Positions 1 through 6,237 of a DNA stretch of 7,328 nucleotides are shown here, piece after piece. The notes beneath the pieces are model-generated. The model had not been told where the DNA came from, searched no databases, and worked only from the letters and a program-made list of their open reading frames with translations. Made by a program: the position numbers and the translations under genes. Numbering within the stretch: the stretch's first letter is position 1; each line of letters starts with the position of its first letter. The stretch is taken from the NCBI GenBank assembly GCA_003133285.1, contig PKWR01000112.1, forward strand, positions 1-7,328, given 5' to 3'. The stretch comes from Coriobacteriia bacterium (GTDB lineage: Bacteria; Actinomycetota; Coriobacteriia; Anaerosomatales; PALSA-660).

Positions 1-1743
1 ATCATGACCCTCGACGGGTCGCGCTGGGTCTCGAGCACGGGCGGGTCGGCTCCCGACGCGTCGGACACCGCCGAGCTGCGTGCGGTCCTGCCCACGTCGG
101 AGACCACGATGACCGATCTGTTCCTCGACCCGGTGACGGGGCGTCCCCGGCTCGACGTTGTGGCGCCCCTGCGTTGCGGCGGCACCGCCGCGCAGACCGT
201 CCTCATCCTGCATCGTGACCCCGTCGAGGCGCTCTACCCGCTTCTTGGGTGGCCGACACAGAGTCCCACCTCCGAGACGCTCCTCGTGCGCCGGAGCGCC
301 GGCGATGTCCTCTTCCTGAACGAGCTGCGGTTCCAAGAGGGAACAGCGCTGAAGCTCAGCGCCCCTCTGACTCGCACGGACATGCCGGCGGTGATGGCGC
401 TCAGTGGCACACGGCGGGTGGTCGAGGGGGCCGACTACCGGGGGCAGCAAGTCCTCGCGGCCGTCGGCCCCGTGGCCGGCACGTCGTGGTACATCGTGGC
501 GAAGGTCGACCTCGCCGAGGTGTACCAGGACCTGTCCGCCAGGGAGCGCCTGATCCTCGTGGCCGTCGTGCTCGTCACCCTGGTGATCGGACTGGGATTC
601 GGGCTCGCGTGGCGTCAGCGGACCGCGGCCTACTACCGCAAGGACCTGGAGTCCGAGCGCGCCTCCCGCCTCCTCTCCCAGCAGTATGACCTCCTCACGA
701 AGTACGCGAACGACGTCGTGATGCTGGCCGATGAGGACCTCCGCATCATCCAGGTCAACGACGCGGCGTCCGAGGTGTACGGCTACACGCGCGAGGAGCT
801 GCTCGGGATGACGCTGGCAGACCTCCATGACCCGGGCACGCGCGATCGGGCGAGGGAGGAAGCCGAACTCGCGAAGCGCGAGGGCTCGCGCGTCTTTGAG
901 GCGAAGCACGTGCGCAGGGACGGTACCCTCTTCGACATGGAGGTCAGCGTGCGGGCGATCGAGTCGGAGGGTCGCACGTTCCTCCTCTCCATCAAGCGTG
1001 ACATCACCGAGCGCAAACGCGCCGACGAGGAACTCCGGGCGCGCAGCGAGGACCTTGCGCGCTCCAACGCCGAGCTCGAGAAGTTCGCGTACATCGCGTC
1101 ACACGACTTGCAGGAGCCGCTGCGGATGGTCTCGAGCTACACCCAGCTGCTGCAGCGCCGCTACCAGGGCAGGCTCGATTCCGACGCCGACGAGTTCATC
1201 GCCTACGCGGTCGACGGCGCCAACCGGATGCAGACGCTCATCAAAGACCTCCTGGCGTATTCGAGGGTCGGGACGCAGGGGGCTCCTTTCTCGCCGACCG
1301 ACCTCGAGATGGTGTTCGGCGACGTGCTCCGCGCGCTCGAACAGATGATCGCCGAAGCGGGCGCGACGGTGACGCACGATCCCCTGCCCGTCGTGTCGTG
1401 CGATCCGACGCAGATCGGCCGGGTCTTCCAGAACCTCATCGCCAACGCGATCAAGTTCCGCCGTGACGAGTCGCCGAAGGTGCACGTGTCGGCCCGCGAG
1501 GCCGACGGCGAGTGGGTCTTCTCCGTCGCGGACAACGGGATCGGTGTCGACCCCGAGTACTTCGACCGCATCTTCGTCATCTTCCAGCGGTTGCGGTCGA
1601 GGGCCGACTATCCGGGCACCGGCATGGGGCTCGCGATCTGCAAGCGCATCATCGACCGGCACGGTGGACGGATCTGGGTAGAGTCGGCGCCGGGGGTCGG
1701 CTCCACGTTCTACTTCACACTCCGGGGCGACAAGGAGGCATGA
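1..1743 (+). CDS. Membrane sensor histidine kinase (Cache-like sensor, TM, PAS, HisKA, HATPase), 5'-partial
   Basis: Sensor kinase that autophosphorylates on His and passes phosphate to a receiver. Residues are numbered from the ATG at base 4. The frame is open to the left edge and no first membrane helix is seen, so the N-terminus is probably missing. Residues 1-182 are an extracytoplasmic sensor resembling a Cache-like domain common in anaerobe kinases, with FLNELRF at 104-110 and [10 protein letters not shown] at 160-169. One hydrophobic helix lies at about 183-203. A PAS domain spans about 226-338 and ends in the typical DITERK. HisKA follows, with phospho-acceptor His367 in SHDLQEPLR. 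The ATPase domain has the N box (NLIANA, from 477), DNGIGVD at 510-516 and GTGMGL at 538-543; all are intact. The HisKA type is the one usually paired with Rcp1-like receivers, and exactly such a gene follows. The signal sensed is unknown. Confidence 0.95.
   Translation: MMTLDGSRWVSSTGGSAPDASDTAELRAVLPTSETTMTDLFLDPVTGRPRLDVVAPLRCGGTAAQTVLILHRDPVEALYPLLGWPTQSPTSETLLVRRSAGDVLFLNELRFQEGTALKLSAPLTRTDMPAVMALSGTRRVVEGADYRGQQVLAAVGPVAGTSWYIVAKVDLAEVYQDLSARERLILVAVVLVTLVIGLGFGLAWRQRTAAYYRKDLESERASRLLSQQYDLLTKYANDVVMLADEDLRIIQVNDAASEVYGYTREELLGMTLADLHDPGTRDRAREEAELAKREGSRVFEAKHVRRDGTLFDMEVSVRAIESEGRTFLLSIKRDITERKRADEELRARSEDLARSNAELEKFAYIASHDLQEPLRMVSSYTQLLQRRYQGRLDSDADEFIAYAVDGANRMQTLIKDLLAYSRVGTQGAPFSPTDLEMVFGDVLRALEQMIAEAGATVTHDPLPVVSCDPTQIGRVFQNLIANAIKFRRDESPKVHVSAREADGEWVFSVADNGIGVDPEYFDRIFVIFQRLRSRADYPGTGMGLAICKRIIDRHGGRIWVESAPGVGSTFYFTLRGDKEA
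1732..1738 (+). promoter_or_regulatory. Shine-Dalgarno that decides the start of the Rcp1-like regulator
   Basis: The sequence aaggagg lies within the last codons of the kinase gene. It is 1 base from the ATG at 1740, which overlaps the kinase stop as ATGA, but 7 bases from the ATG at 1746. The second spacing is normal and the first is too short, so 1746 is the preferred start. The link to the kinase stop suggests translational coupling. Confidence 0.75.
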
Positions 1744-1745
1744 GC

Positions 1746-2195
1746 ATGAGGGCACAAGGCGATCACTCACCGATCGAGATCCTGCTCGTAGAGGACAACC
1801 CTGGCGACGTTCGTCTGACGCAGGAGGTGCTGAAGGAAGGTCGCATCCGCAACACGCTCAACGTCGTCACCGACGGCGTCGAGGCGCTCGCGTTCCTGCG
1901 CCGAGAAGGCGCCTATGCCGACGCCCCACCCCAGGATATGGTCCTCCTCGACCTCAACCTGCCGAGGATGGACGGCCGCGAGGTGCTCGCCGAGATCAAG
2001 GGCGACCCGGAGCTCCGTAAGATCCCCGTCGTCGTCCTGACCACGTCGTCCGCCGAGGTCGACATCCTGAAGGCCTACGACCTCCACGCGAACTGCTACA
2101 TAACCAAGCCGGTCGACCTCGACCAGTTCGAGAACGTCGTTCGATCGATCGAGGACTTCTGGCTGGCGATCGTGAAGCTCCCGACAGGCGACTGA
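1746..2195 (+). CDS. Rcp1-like single-domain response regulator
   Basis: A 149-residue stand-alone receiver with no output domain. It opens with [19 protein letters not shown], giving the acidic pocket, and the phospho-acceptor is Asp69 in [11 protein letters not shown]. The switch Thr is Thr99 in VVLTTSS, and the conserved Lys is Lys121 in ITKPVD. The long loop between helix 1 and strand 2, and the C-terminal helix reading [13 protein letters not shown], are typical of the Rcp1 family. Those proteins take phosphate from phytochrome-type or similar kinases and act through protein contacts. The start at 1746 was chosen from the ribosome-binding site; ATG 1740 would add two residues. It follows the kinase by 2 bases and precedes the HD-GYP regulator by 22 bases, so all three are probably co-transcribed. 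It most likely receives phosphate from the upstream kinase and may compete with, or relay to, the next receiver. The partner is inferred from position only. Confidence 0.95.
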   Translation: MRAQGDHSPIEILLVEDNPGDVRLTQEVLKEGRIRNTLNVVTDGVEALAFLRREGAYADAPPQDMVLLDLNLPRMDGREVLAEIKGDPELRKIPVVVLTTSSAEVDILKAYDLHANCYITKPVDLDQFENVVRSIEDFWLAIVKLPTGD

Positions 2196-2217
2196 GAATC
2201 CCGGCAGGTGATGCGCC

Positions 2218-4137
2218 ATGGATCAAGTTCGCAGGGTCCTCATCGTCGAGGACAACCCCGGTGACGTCAGGCTGATCATGGAGATGCTCCGCGAGAGCGG
2301 CGGCGGTGTGACAGCGGAGAGCGTCGACACGCTGGCGAGCGCGATCGAGCGGCTCGCAACCGCCGACATCGATGTGGCGCTGCTCGACCTGGGGCTGCCC
2401 GACAGCCAAGGACTCGAGACGTTCGCTCGCCTGCGCGACGCGGCTCCCGGCGTCGCCCTCGTCGTGCTGACCGGCAACTCGGACGTCGAGCTGGCCATCC
2501 GGGCCGTCCGGGAGGGCGCGCAGGACTTCCTCGTCAAAGACAAGGTGGACGGGGAGCTCCTGACACGGGCGATCGCCTACGCGATCGGCCGCCAGCAGTC
2601 CGACGACGCCATTCGCAAGAACGAAGTCGAGCTGATGGAGGCGCAGCGGATCGGTTGCTTCGGCAGTTTCGACTGGGATGCAACAACCGACACCATCGTG
2701 TGGTCCGACGAACTCTTCCGCGTCTATGGCTTCGACCCGAAACAGCCGCCACCCGCATACGAGGAACATCTGAAGACTTACAGCCCTGAGAGCGCCGCAC
2801 GACTGGACGCGGCGGTGAAGATGAGCATGCAAACGGGCGAGCCATACGGACTCGACTTGGAGCAGGTGCGCCCGGACGGCACAGAGAGATGGATGACCGC
2901 TCGCGGCGAGGTCAAACGCGATGCAGACAACAAGATCATCGGATTGCGTGGAACGGCTCAGGACATCACCGGACTGAAGCTGGCCGGAGAGGCGATAGTG
3001 CGGGACGCCGCGCTGGATCGCGCCATCGCCTCGCTGTCGACAGCGATGGTGGCCGCGAAGCCGTCCATCGCGGAACTCGCCGACCTCGTGTTGGCCGACG
3101 CCAAAGAGCTCACCGGCAGCCCCCGCGGCTTCATCGCCCTGCGCGATCCGGCGGCGAACCTGAGCGGCGCCGCGACCTCCGCGGGCGACACCCCGGTGAC
3201 CGGCGCGGGCCAGGGCCCGGAGCCTGGCGCGATGCCTCCGCACACCCACTCGTGGGACTGGCTTCCGAACGCCGGGGAGGCGTTCTACACGAACTCAGCT
3301 GCAAGCGTCCCGGCACTCGCCGAGACGCCCGGGAAGCACGCCCCGATCACGAGTCTCCTGTCGGTGCCCGCCATCGCGGAGGGCAGGTTCGTCGCCCAGA
3401 TCGCGGTCGGCAACGCGCCGGACGGCTACACAGATGAGGACCTTGCGACGGTGGAGCGGCTCGCGGCCCTCTTCGCGATCGCCATCGTCGGCGAGGAGGA
3501 GCGCGCGGCGCTCCTCGCGAGCGACTCGAACCTGCGGCAGAGCAACGCGCGCTTCGAGCGCATGGTCTACGGCGTGGCGGAGGCGATGGGCAGGATCGTC
3601 GAGGCCCGGGACCCCTACACTCAGGGCCACCAGGTGCGCGTCGCCAGGCTCGCCAAGCTGATCGCCGAAGAGATGCACCTGCCTGAGGGCGACATCGACG
3701 CCATCGAGATGGCCGGCCTCGTGCACGACATCGGCAAGCTCGGCGTGCCTGCCGAGATACTGACGAAGCCGGGGCTACTGTCGGATGTCGAGTTCGCCCT
3801 CATCAAGGAGCACTCGCAGGCCGGCTACACGATCCTGAAGGACGTCGACTTCCCGTGGCCGATCGCCGACACCGTGCTCGCGCACCACGAGCGCTGGGAC
3901 GGTTCCGGGTACCCCTCCGGTCTGAAGGGGAAGGACACCCCGCTCGCGTCGCGGGTGCTGGCGGTCGCCGACGTGGTGGAAGCCATGGCGTCGCACCGGC
4001 CTTATCGTCCGGCCCTCGGACTGGATCTGGCCGTGGCCGAGCTGACCGATCACGCCGAGAGGTACGACCCGGGCGTGGTCTCTGCGCTCCTCGCCTTGTA
4101 CGAGTCGGGACGCGTGGACTTGCGGCCCACCGTGTGA
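2218..4137 (+). CDS. Response regulator with receiver, PAS, GAF and HD-GYP domains (putative c-di-GMP phosphodiesterase)
   Basis: A 639-residue cytoplasmic regulator with no membrane helix. The receiver (about 5-120) has Asp57 in LLDLGLPD, Thr85 and Lys107. A PAS domain of the PAS_3 type covers about 146-252, from GCFGSFDW to AQDITG. A GAF-like domain covers about 280-425, and a helical linker leads to the HD-GYP domain at about 440-630. HD-GYP motifs are complete: His471 in TQGHQVRVA, the HD pair His503/Asp504 in VHDIGKLG, His532, HHERWDGSGYP at 556-566, and Asp585 in AVADVVEAM. Such domains hydrolyse cyclic di-GMP to pGpG or GMP with a metal centre, so activity is expected, though untested. 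The start is ATG 2218, with AGGTG 7 bases upstream. As third gene of the operon it is the probable output of the kinase. PAS and GAF suggest a second, cytoplasmic input, and the PAS segment is lower in G+C than its flanks. Confidence 0.95.
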   Translation: MDQVRRVLIVEDNPGDVRLIMEMLRESGGGVTAESVDTLASAIERLATADIDVALLDLGLPDSQGLETFARLRDAAPGVALVVLTGNSDVELAIRAVREGAQDFLVKDKVDGELLTRAIAYAIGRQQSDDAIRKNEVELMEAQRIGCFGSFDWDATTDTIVWSDELFRVYGFDPKQPPPAYEEHLKTYSPESAARLDAAVKMSMQTGEPYGLDLEQVRPDGTERWMTARGEVKRDADNKIIGLRGTAQDITGLKLAGEAIVRDAALDRAIASLSTAMVAAKPSIAELADLVLADAKELTGSPRGFIALRDPAANLSGAATSAGDTPVTGAGQGPEPGAMPPHTHSWDWLPNAGEAFYTNSAASVPALAETPGKHAPITSLLSVPAIAEGRFVAQIAVGNAPDGYTDEDLATVERLAALFAIAIVGEEERAALLASDSNLRQSNARFERMVYGVAEAMGRIVEARDPYTQGHQVRVARLAKLIAEEMHLPEGDIDAIEMAGLVHDIGKLGVPAEILTKPGLLSDVEFALIKEHSQAGYTILKDVDFPWPIADTVLAHHERWDGSGYPSGLKGKDTPLASRVLAVADVVEAMASHRPYRPALGLDLAVAELTDHAERYDPGVVSALLALYESGRVDLRPTV

Positions 4138-4143
4138 GGGAGG
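4138..4143 (+). promoter_or_regulatory. Strong Shine-Dalgarno before the 63-codon hydrolase-remnant ORF
   Basis: GGGAGG begins directly after the HD-GYP stop codon and sits 5 bases before ATG 4149. It is among the best ribosome-binding sites in the window, which is odd for an ORF that looks like a gene remnant. It may have served a complete gene that has since been lost. Confidence 0.6.
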
Positions 4144-4148
4144 TCGCC

Positions 4149-4340
4149 ATGGACGACGAGATCGGCGTATCCGCGACCTGCTCGCGCGGCCGGGCTTCGC
4201 CGACGTTGCCGTCGGCAACGTCGGCGCGAGCGCGCCTCGAGATCGTGCCCGGGGCGACGCACCTCTTCGAGGAGCCCGGGACGCTCGCGCAGGCGGCGGA
4301 CCTCGCGCTCGCGTGGTTCGACCGGTTCCTCGGGAAGTGA
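4149..4340 (+). pseudogene. C-terminal remnant of a dienelactone-hydrolase-type alpha/beta hydrolase (63-codon ORF)
   Basis: A 63-codon ORF, far shorter than any alpha/beta hydrolase. Residues 29-63, beginning RLEIVPGATHLFEEPG and ending in an amphipathic helix (LALAWFDRFLGK), closely resemble the C-terminus of dienelactone-hydrolase-like proteins, including those fused to phosphoribosyltransferases. His38 in GATH would be the triad His. The nucleophile Ser, the Asp and the main fold are absent, so it cannot be a working hydrolase. Residues 1-28 are low-complexity, rich in Ser, Ala and Arg, and unrecognised. In the +2 frame, bases 4166-4231 read like coding sequence, with nearly all third positions G or C. 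The segment therefore looks like a mosaic of two gene ends. The homology starts just after a perfect inverted repeat at 4198-4226. The strong ribosome-binding site means a short peptide could still be made. The call rests on recalled family sequence, not a search. Confidence 0.55.
4198..4226. repeat. Perfect 13-bp inverted repeat with 3-base loop (possible terminator)
   Basis: The arms cgccgacgttgcc (4198-4210) and ggcaacgtcggcg (4214-4226) are exact reverse complements, separated by gtc. Transcribed, this would fold into a very stable G+C-rich hairpin 60 bases after the HD-GYP stop. No T run follows, so it is not a classical intrinsic terminator, but U-less hairpins are proposed as terminators in high-GC bacteria. 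It could also be a protein-binding site or the scar of a rearrangement. The structure is certain; the function is not. Confidence 0.85.
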
Positions 4341-4342
4341 GT

Positions 4343-4346
4343 GGAG
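4343..4346 (+). promoter_or_regulatory. Shine-Dalgarno supporting the GTG start of rtcB
   Basis: GGAG lies 4 bases before GTG 4351. The codons from that GTG match the expected RtcB N-terminus, so this is the natural start even though the frame is broken 13 codons later. No comparable site precedes the internal ATG 4474. Confidence 0.5.
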
Positions 4347-4350
4347 CGCC

Positions 4351-5511
4351 GTGAAGACCATCACCACGGAGCACGTTCCTATCCTGGTCTGAGGCGAAGC
4401 GGTCGACGAACAGACTCTCGACCAGGCGCGCCACCTCGCCAACCTGCCGTTCGCGGCCGGCCACATCGCACTCATGCCCGACGCGCACATCGGCTACGGC
4501 ATGCCGATCGGCGGGGTGCTCGCTGCCGAAGGGCAGGTCATCCCCCATGCCGTCGGACTCGACATCGGCTGCGGCATGCGCACATGGAAGACTGGCGTCA
4601 CCGCCGAGGAGCTGCTGCCGGTGCGTGACGCCATCCTCCACGACATACAGCGGTCGGTTCCGCAGGGCTTCCACTGGCACGACACCAGTCAGGCGGACCG
4701 CACCGACCTGTTCGACGAGGTCCCCGACATCCCGGTCCTGCGCGAGCAGATGGCCAGGGCCGAACGCCAGCTCGGGACGCTGGGCGGCGGCAACCACTTC
4801 ATCGAACTGCAGGTCGACGCGAGCGGCGTGGTGTGGGCGATGATCCACTCCGGCTCGCGCAACGTGGGCCTGCAGACGGCCGAGCGCTACGACCACGTCG
4901 CGCGCGATGACAACCGCAGCCGCGCATCCGAGGTCCCGCTCGAGTGGGGCCTTGCGCACCTCGAGATCGGGAGCGCGGCCGGCGCCGAGTACCTCGCCGC
5001 GATGGACTGGTGCCTGCGCTTCGCCGCCGAGAACCGGCGTCTGATGGCGGAGGCGGTGCAGCTCGCGATCGCCCGTCGGCTTCCCGCGGCGGAACCCGGT
5101 CCCGCGATCGACGTCCATCACAACTACGCGGCCGTGGAGGAGCACTTCGGCGAGAAGGTTGTGGTGCACCGCAAGGGCGCGGTCCGGGCGCGGGGCACGG
5201 TCATCGTGCCGGGCTCGATGGGCACCGCCTCCTACATCGGGGAGGGTCTCGGCAACCCGGACTCCTTCGAGTCGTGCAGCCACGGCGCAGGCCGGGCGAT
5301 GGGCCGCAAGGCGGCGATGCGGGCGTTGTCGCGCGAACACGTGCTCGCCGAGCTGGAGAGCAGCGGCGTCCGGCTGGTCACCGCCAGCAAACGCGCCGTG
5401 GCCGAGGAGGCGCCCGAGGCGTACAAGGACATCGAGGACGTGATGCGGTGGCAGCGCGACCTGGTCGAGCCGACCACACGCCTGATCCCGATCGGCGTCG
5501 TGAAGGGCTGA
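4351..5511 (+). CDS. rtcB: RtcB-family RNA ligase, frame interrupted by TGA at codon 14 (uninterrupted part 4474-5511)
   Basis: RtcB is a GTP- and Mn-dependent ligase that joins RNA 3'-phosphate or 2',3'-cyclic phosphate ends to 5'-OH ends. From GTG 4351 the frame reads VKTITTEHVPILV, then TGA (4390-4392), then GEAVDEQTLDQARHLANLPF, and runs into the conserved GYGMPIGGVLA. This is a normal RtcB N-terminus broken by one codon, at a place where relatives usually have Trp. Numbering from the GTG, ligand or catalytic residues are all present: Asp71 and Cys74 in DIGCGM, His149 in GGGNHFIE, His166 in IHSGSRN, His256/His257 in DVHHNYA, VPGSMG at 286-291, and His311 in SCSHGAGR, the guanylylated His of the family. 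The C-terminus IPIGVVKG is typical. The total of 386 codons is near normal. Reinitiation at ATG 4474 would give 345 residues lacking the first beta region, with no clear ribosome-binding site. The family is certain; whether the gene is functional is not. Confidence 0.9.
4390..4392 (+). other. In-frame TGA within the rtcB N-terminal coding sequence
   Basis: The codon lies between Val (4387-4389) and Gly (4393-4395), in the same frame as the rest of rtcB. Flanking codons on both sides keep family similarity, so no indel is needed: one TGG-to-TGA change accounts for it. Five other genes in the window end in TGA and Trp is encoded by TGG throughout, so general reassignment of UGA is excluded here. 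Confidence 0.9.
4401..4423 (+). repeat. 6-bp stem with 11-base loop just after the rtcB TGA
   Basis: The arms ggtcga (4401-4406) and tcgacc (4418-4423) are exact reverse complements and begin 8 bases after the TGA. A hairpin in this place recalls bacterial selenocysteine insertion elements. However, the apical loop starts 14 bases after the TGA, slightly closer than those usually lie, and the affected residue is not catalytic in RtcB. Six-base inverted repeats are common by chance at this base composition. Confidence 0.4.
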
Positions 5512-5517
5512 GCCGGG

Positions 5518-6225
5518 ATGACACCCTCCCGTGAGGACCTCGTGCACCCGTGGCGCGTCCCGTTGTCCGAGGCCGCCGCCATCCAAGAGCGCCTTGCCGC
5601 TCAGGTGGTGCTGCGCCCGCTGCCGTCGATCGGACCGGGGGCGCCGCTGGTGGCCGCCGGCGTCGACGTCGGCTACTCGAAGGACGGCTCGCGCGCGTGG
5701 GCGGCCGCGGTGGTGATGGACCGCCGGTTCCGGGTCGTGGCGTCCGCAGTCGTCCCGGGCGAGCCTGACGGCCCCTACGCCCCCGGCTACCTGGCCTTCC
5801 GCGAGGGCCGCCTCACGCTCGAGGCGCTCGAGGCGCTCGATGTCACGTCTGACCTCGTGTTCCTCGACGGTCACGGCGTCGTGCACGAGCGCGGCCTCGG
5901 GCTGGCTTCGCACGTCGGCGTGCTGCTCGGCGTGCCCACGATCGGCGTGCCCAAGACGCCGTTCCACGCGATCGACCACCTGCCGGGGCCGCAGCGGGGC
6001 GACTTCTATGTGCTGACCAAGGAGTGGGGCGCGCAGGGTGCGTCGATCAGGCTGAAGGCCGGCGTGAAGCCTGTCTACGTCTCGCCCGGACACCTCGTGG
6101 ATCTGGACAGTGCCATCGCGCTCGCGCTGGCGTGGTCGAGCGGGCACCGGCGGGTGCCGGAACCGCTCGCGGCCGCGCACACGATGTCGGCGCACGCGCG
6201 GAACACGGGCCTCGGCATCGGGTAG
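5518..6225 (+). CDS. nfi: Endonuclease V (deoxyinosine 3' endonuclease)
   Basis: A 235-residue repair nuclease that nicks the second phosphodiester bond 3' to deoxyinosine; some homologues act on inosine in RNA. The catalytic acids are all present: Asp50 in AGVDVGYSKDG, Glu96 in AFREGRLTLEAL and Asp117 in VFLDGHGVVHERGLGLASH. The Tyr of the wedge motif is Tyr87 in PYAPGYLAFRE. PTIGVPKTPF and, near the C-terminus, SPGHLVDLDSAIALA are also typical. E. coli Nfi has 223 residues, so this is full length. ATG 5518 lies 6 bases after the rtcB stop, with GAAGGG (5502-5507) 10 bases upstream, so translation may be coupled to rtcB. The downstream neighbour is convergent. A nonsense codon early in rtcB could reduce nfi expression by polarity. 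Nothing unusual is seen in the protein itself. Confidence 0.96.
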   Translation: MTPSREDLVHPWRVPLSEAAAIQERLAAQVVLRPLPSIGPGAPLVAAGVDVGYSKDGSRAWAAAVVMDRRFRVVASAVVPGEPDGPYAPGYLAFREGRLTLEALEALDVTSDLVFLDGHGVVHERGLGLASHVGVLLGVPTIGVPKTPFHAIDHLPGPQRGDFYVLTKEWGAQGASIRLKAGVKPVYVSPGHLVDLDSAIALALAWSSGHRRVPEPLAAAHTMSAHARNTGLGIG

Positions 6226-6237
6226 CCGCGCCGCTAC
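6222..6237. repeat. Short inverted repeat spanning both convergent stop codons
   Basis: gtagc (6222-6226) and gctac (6233-6237) are exact reverse complements around cgcgcc. The nfi TAG (6223-6225) and the sufB TAG (6234-6236 on the other strand) sit symmetrically in the two arms. A 5-bp stem is too weak to call a terminator with confidence, but it is the only candidate between these convergent genes. Confidence 0.4.

Noticed and set aside
1740..1742. ATG overlapping the kinase stop as ATGA, as start of the Rcp1-like regulator
   Set aside because: It is only 1 base from the Shine-Dalgarno aaggagg, whereas ATG 1746 has a normal 7-base spacing.
1996..3249. 417-codon open frame on the minus strand opposite the regulators
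   Set aside because: It is a shadow of the receiver and PAS/GAF coding sequence, with no ribosome-binding site or domain similarity.
4138..4350. Mobile element or attachment site next to the hydrolase remnant
   Set aside because: There is no transposase or integrase fragment, no tRNA and no target-site duplication. Only one hairpin is present, which is not enough.
4351..5511. Alternative genetic code with UGA as Trp
   Set aside because: TGA is the terminal codon of the kinase, both regulators, the remnant ORF and rtcB itself, and TGG is used for Trp in all of the genes.
5821..5838. Direct tandem repeat of gaggcgctc inside nfi
   Set aside because: It encodes EALEAL in a helix of endonuclease V. 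Two copies in coding sequence of this composition need no special explanation.
3775..6195. Very long open frame on the minus strand (806 codons) opposite HD-GYP, rtcB and nfi
   Set aside because: It is antisense to three well-recognised genes with intact motifs. Its translation is rich in Arg, His, Val, Asp and Gly with no recognisable domain, as expected from the complement of high-GC coding DNA.
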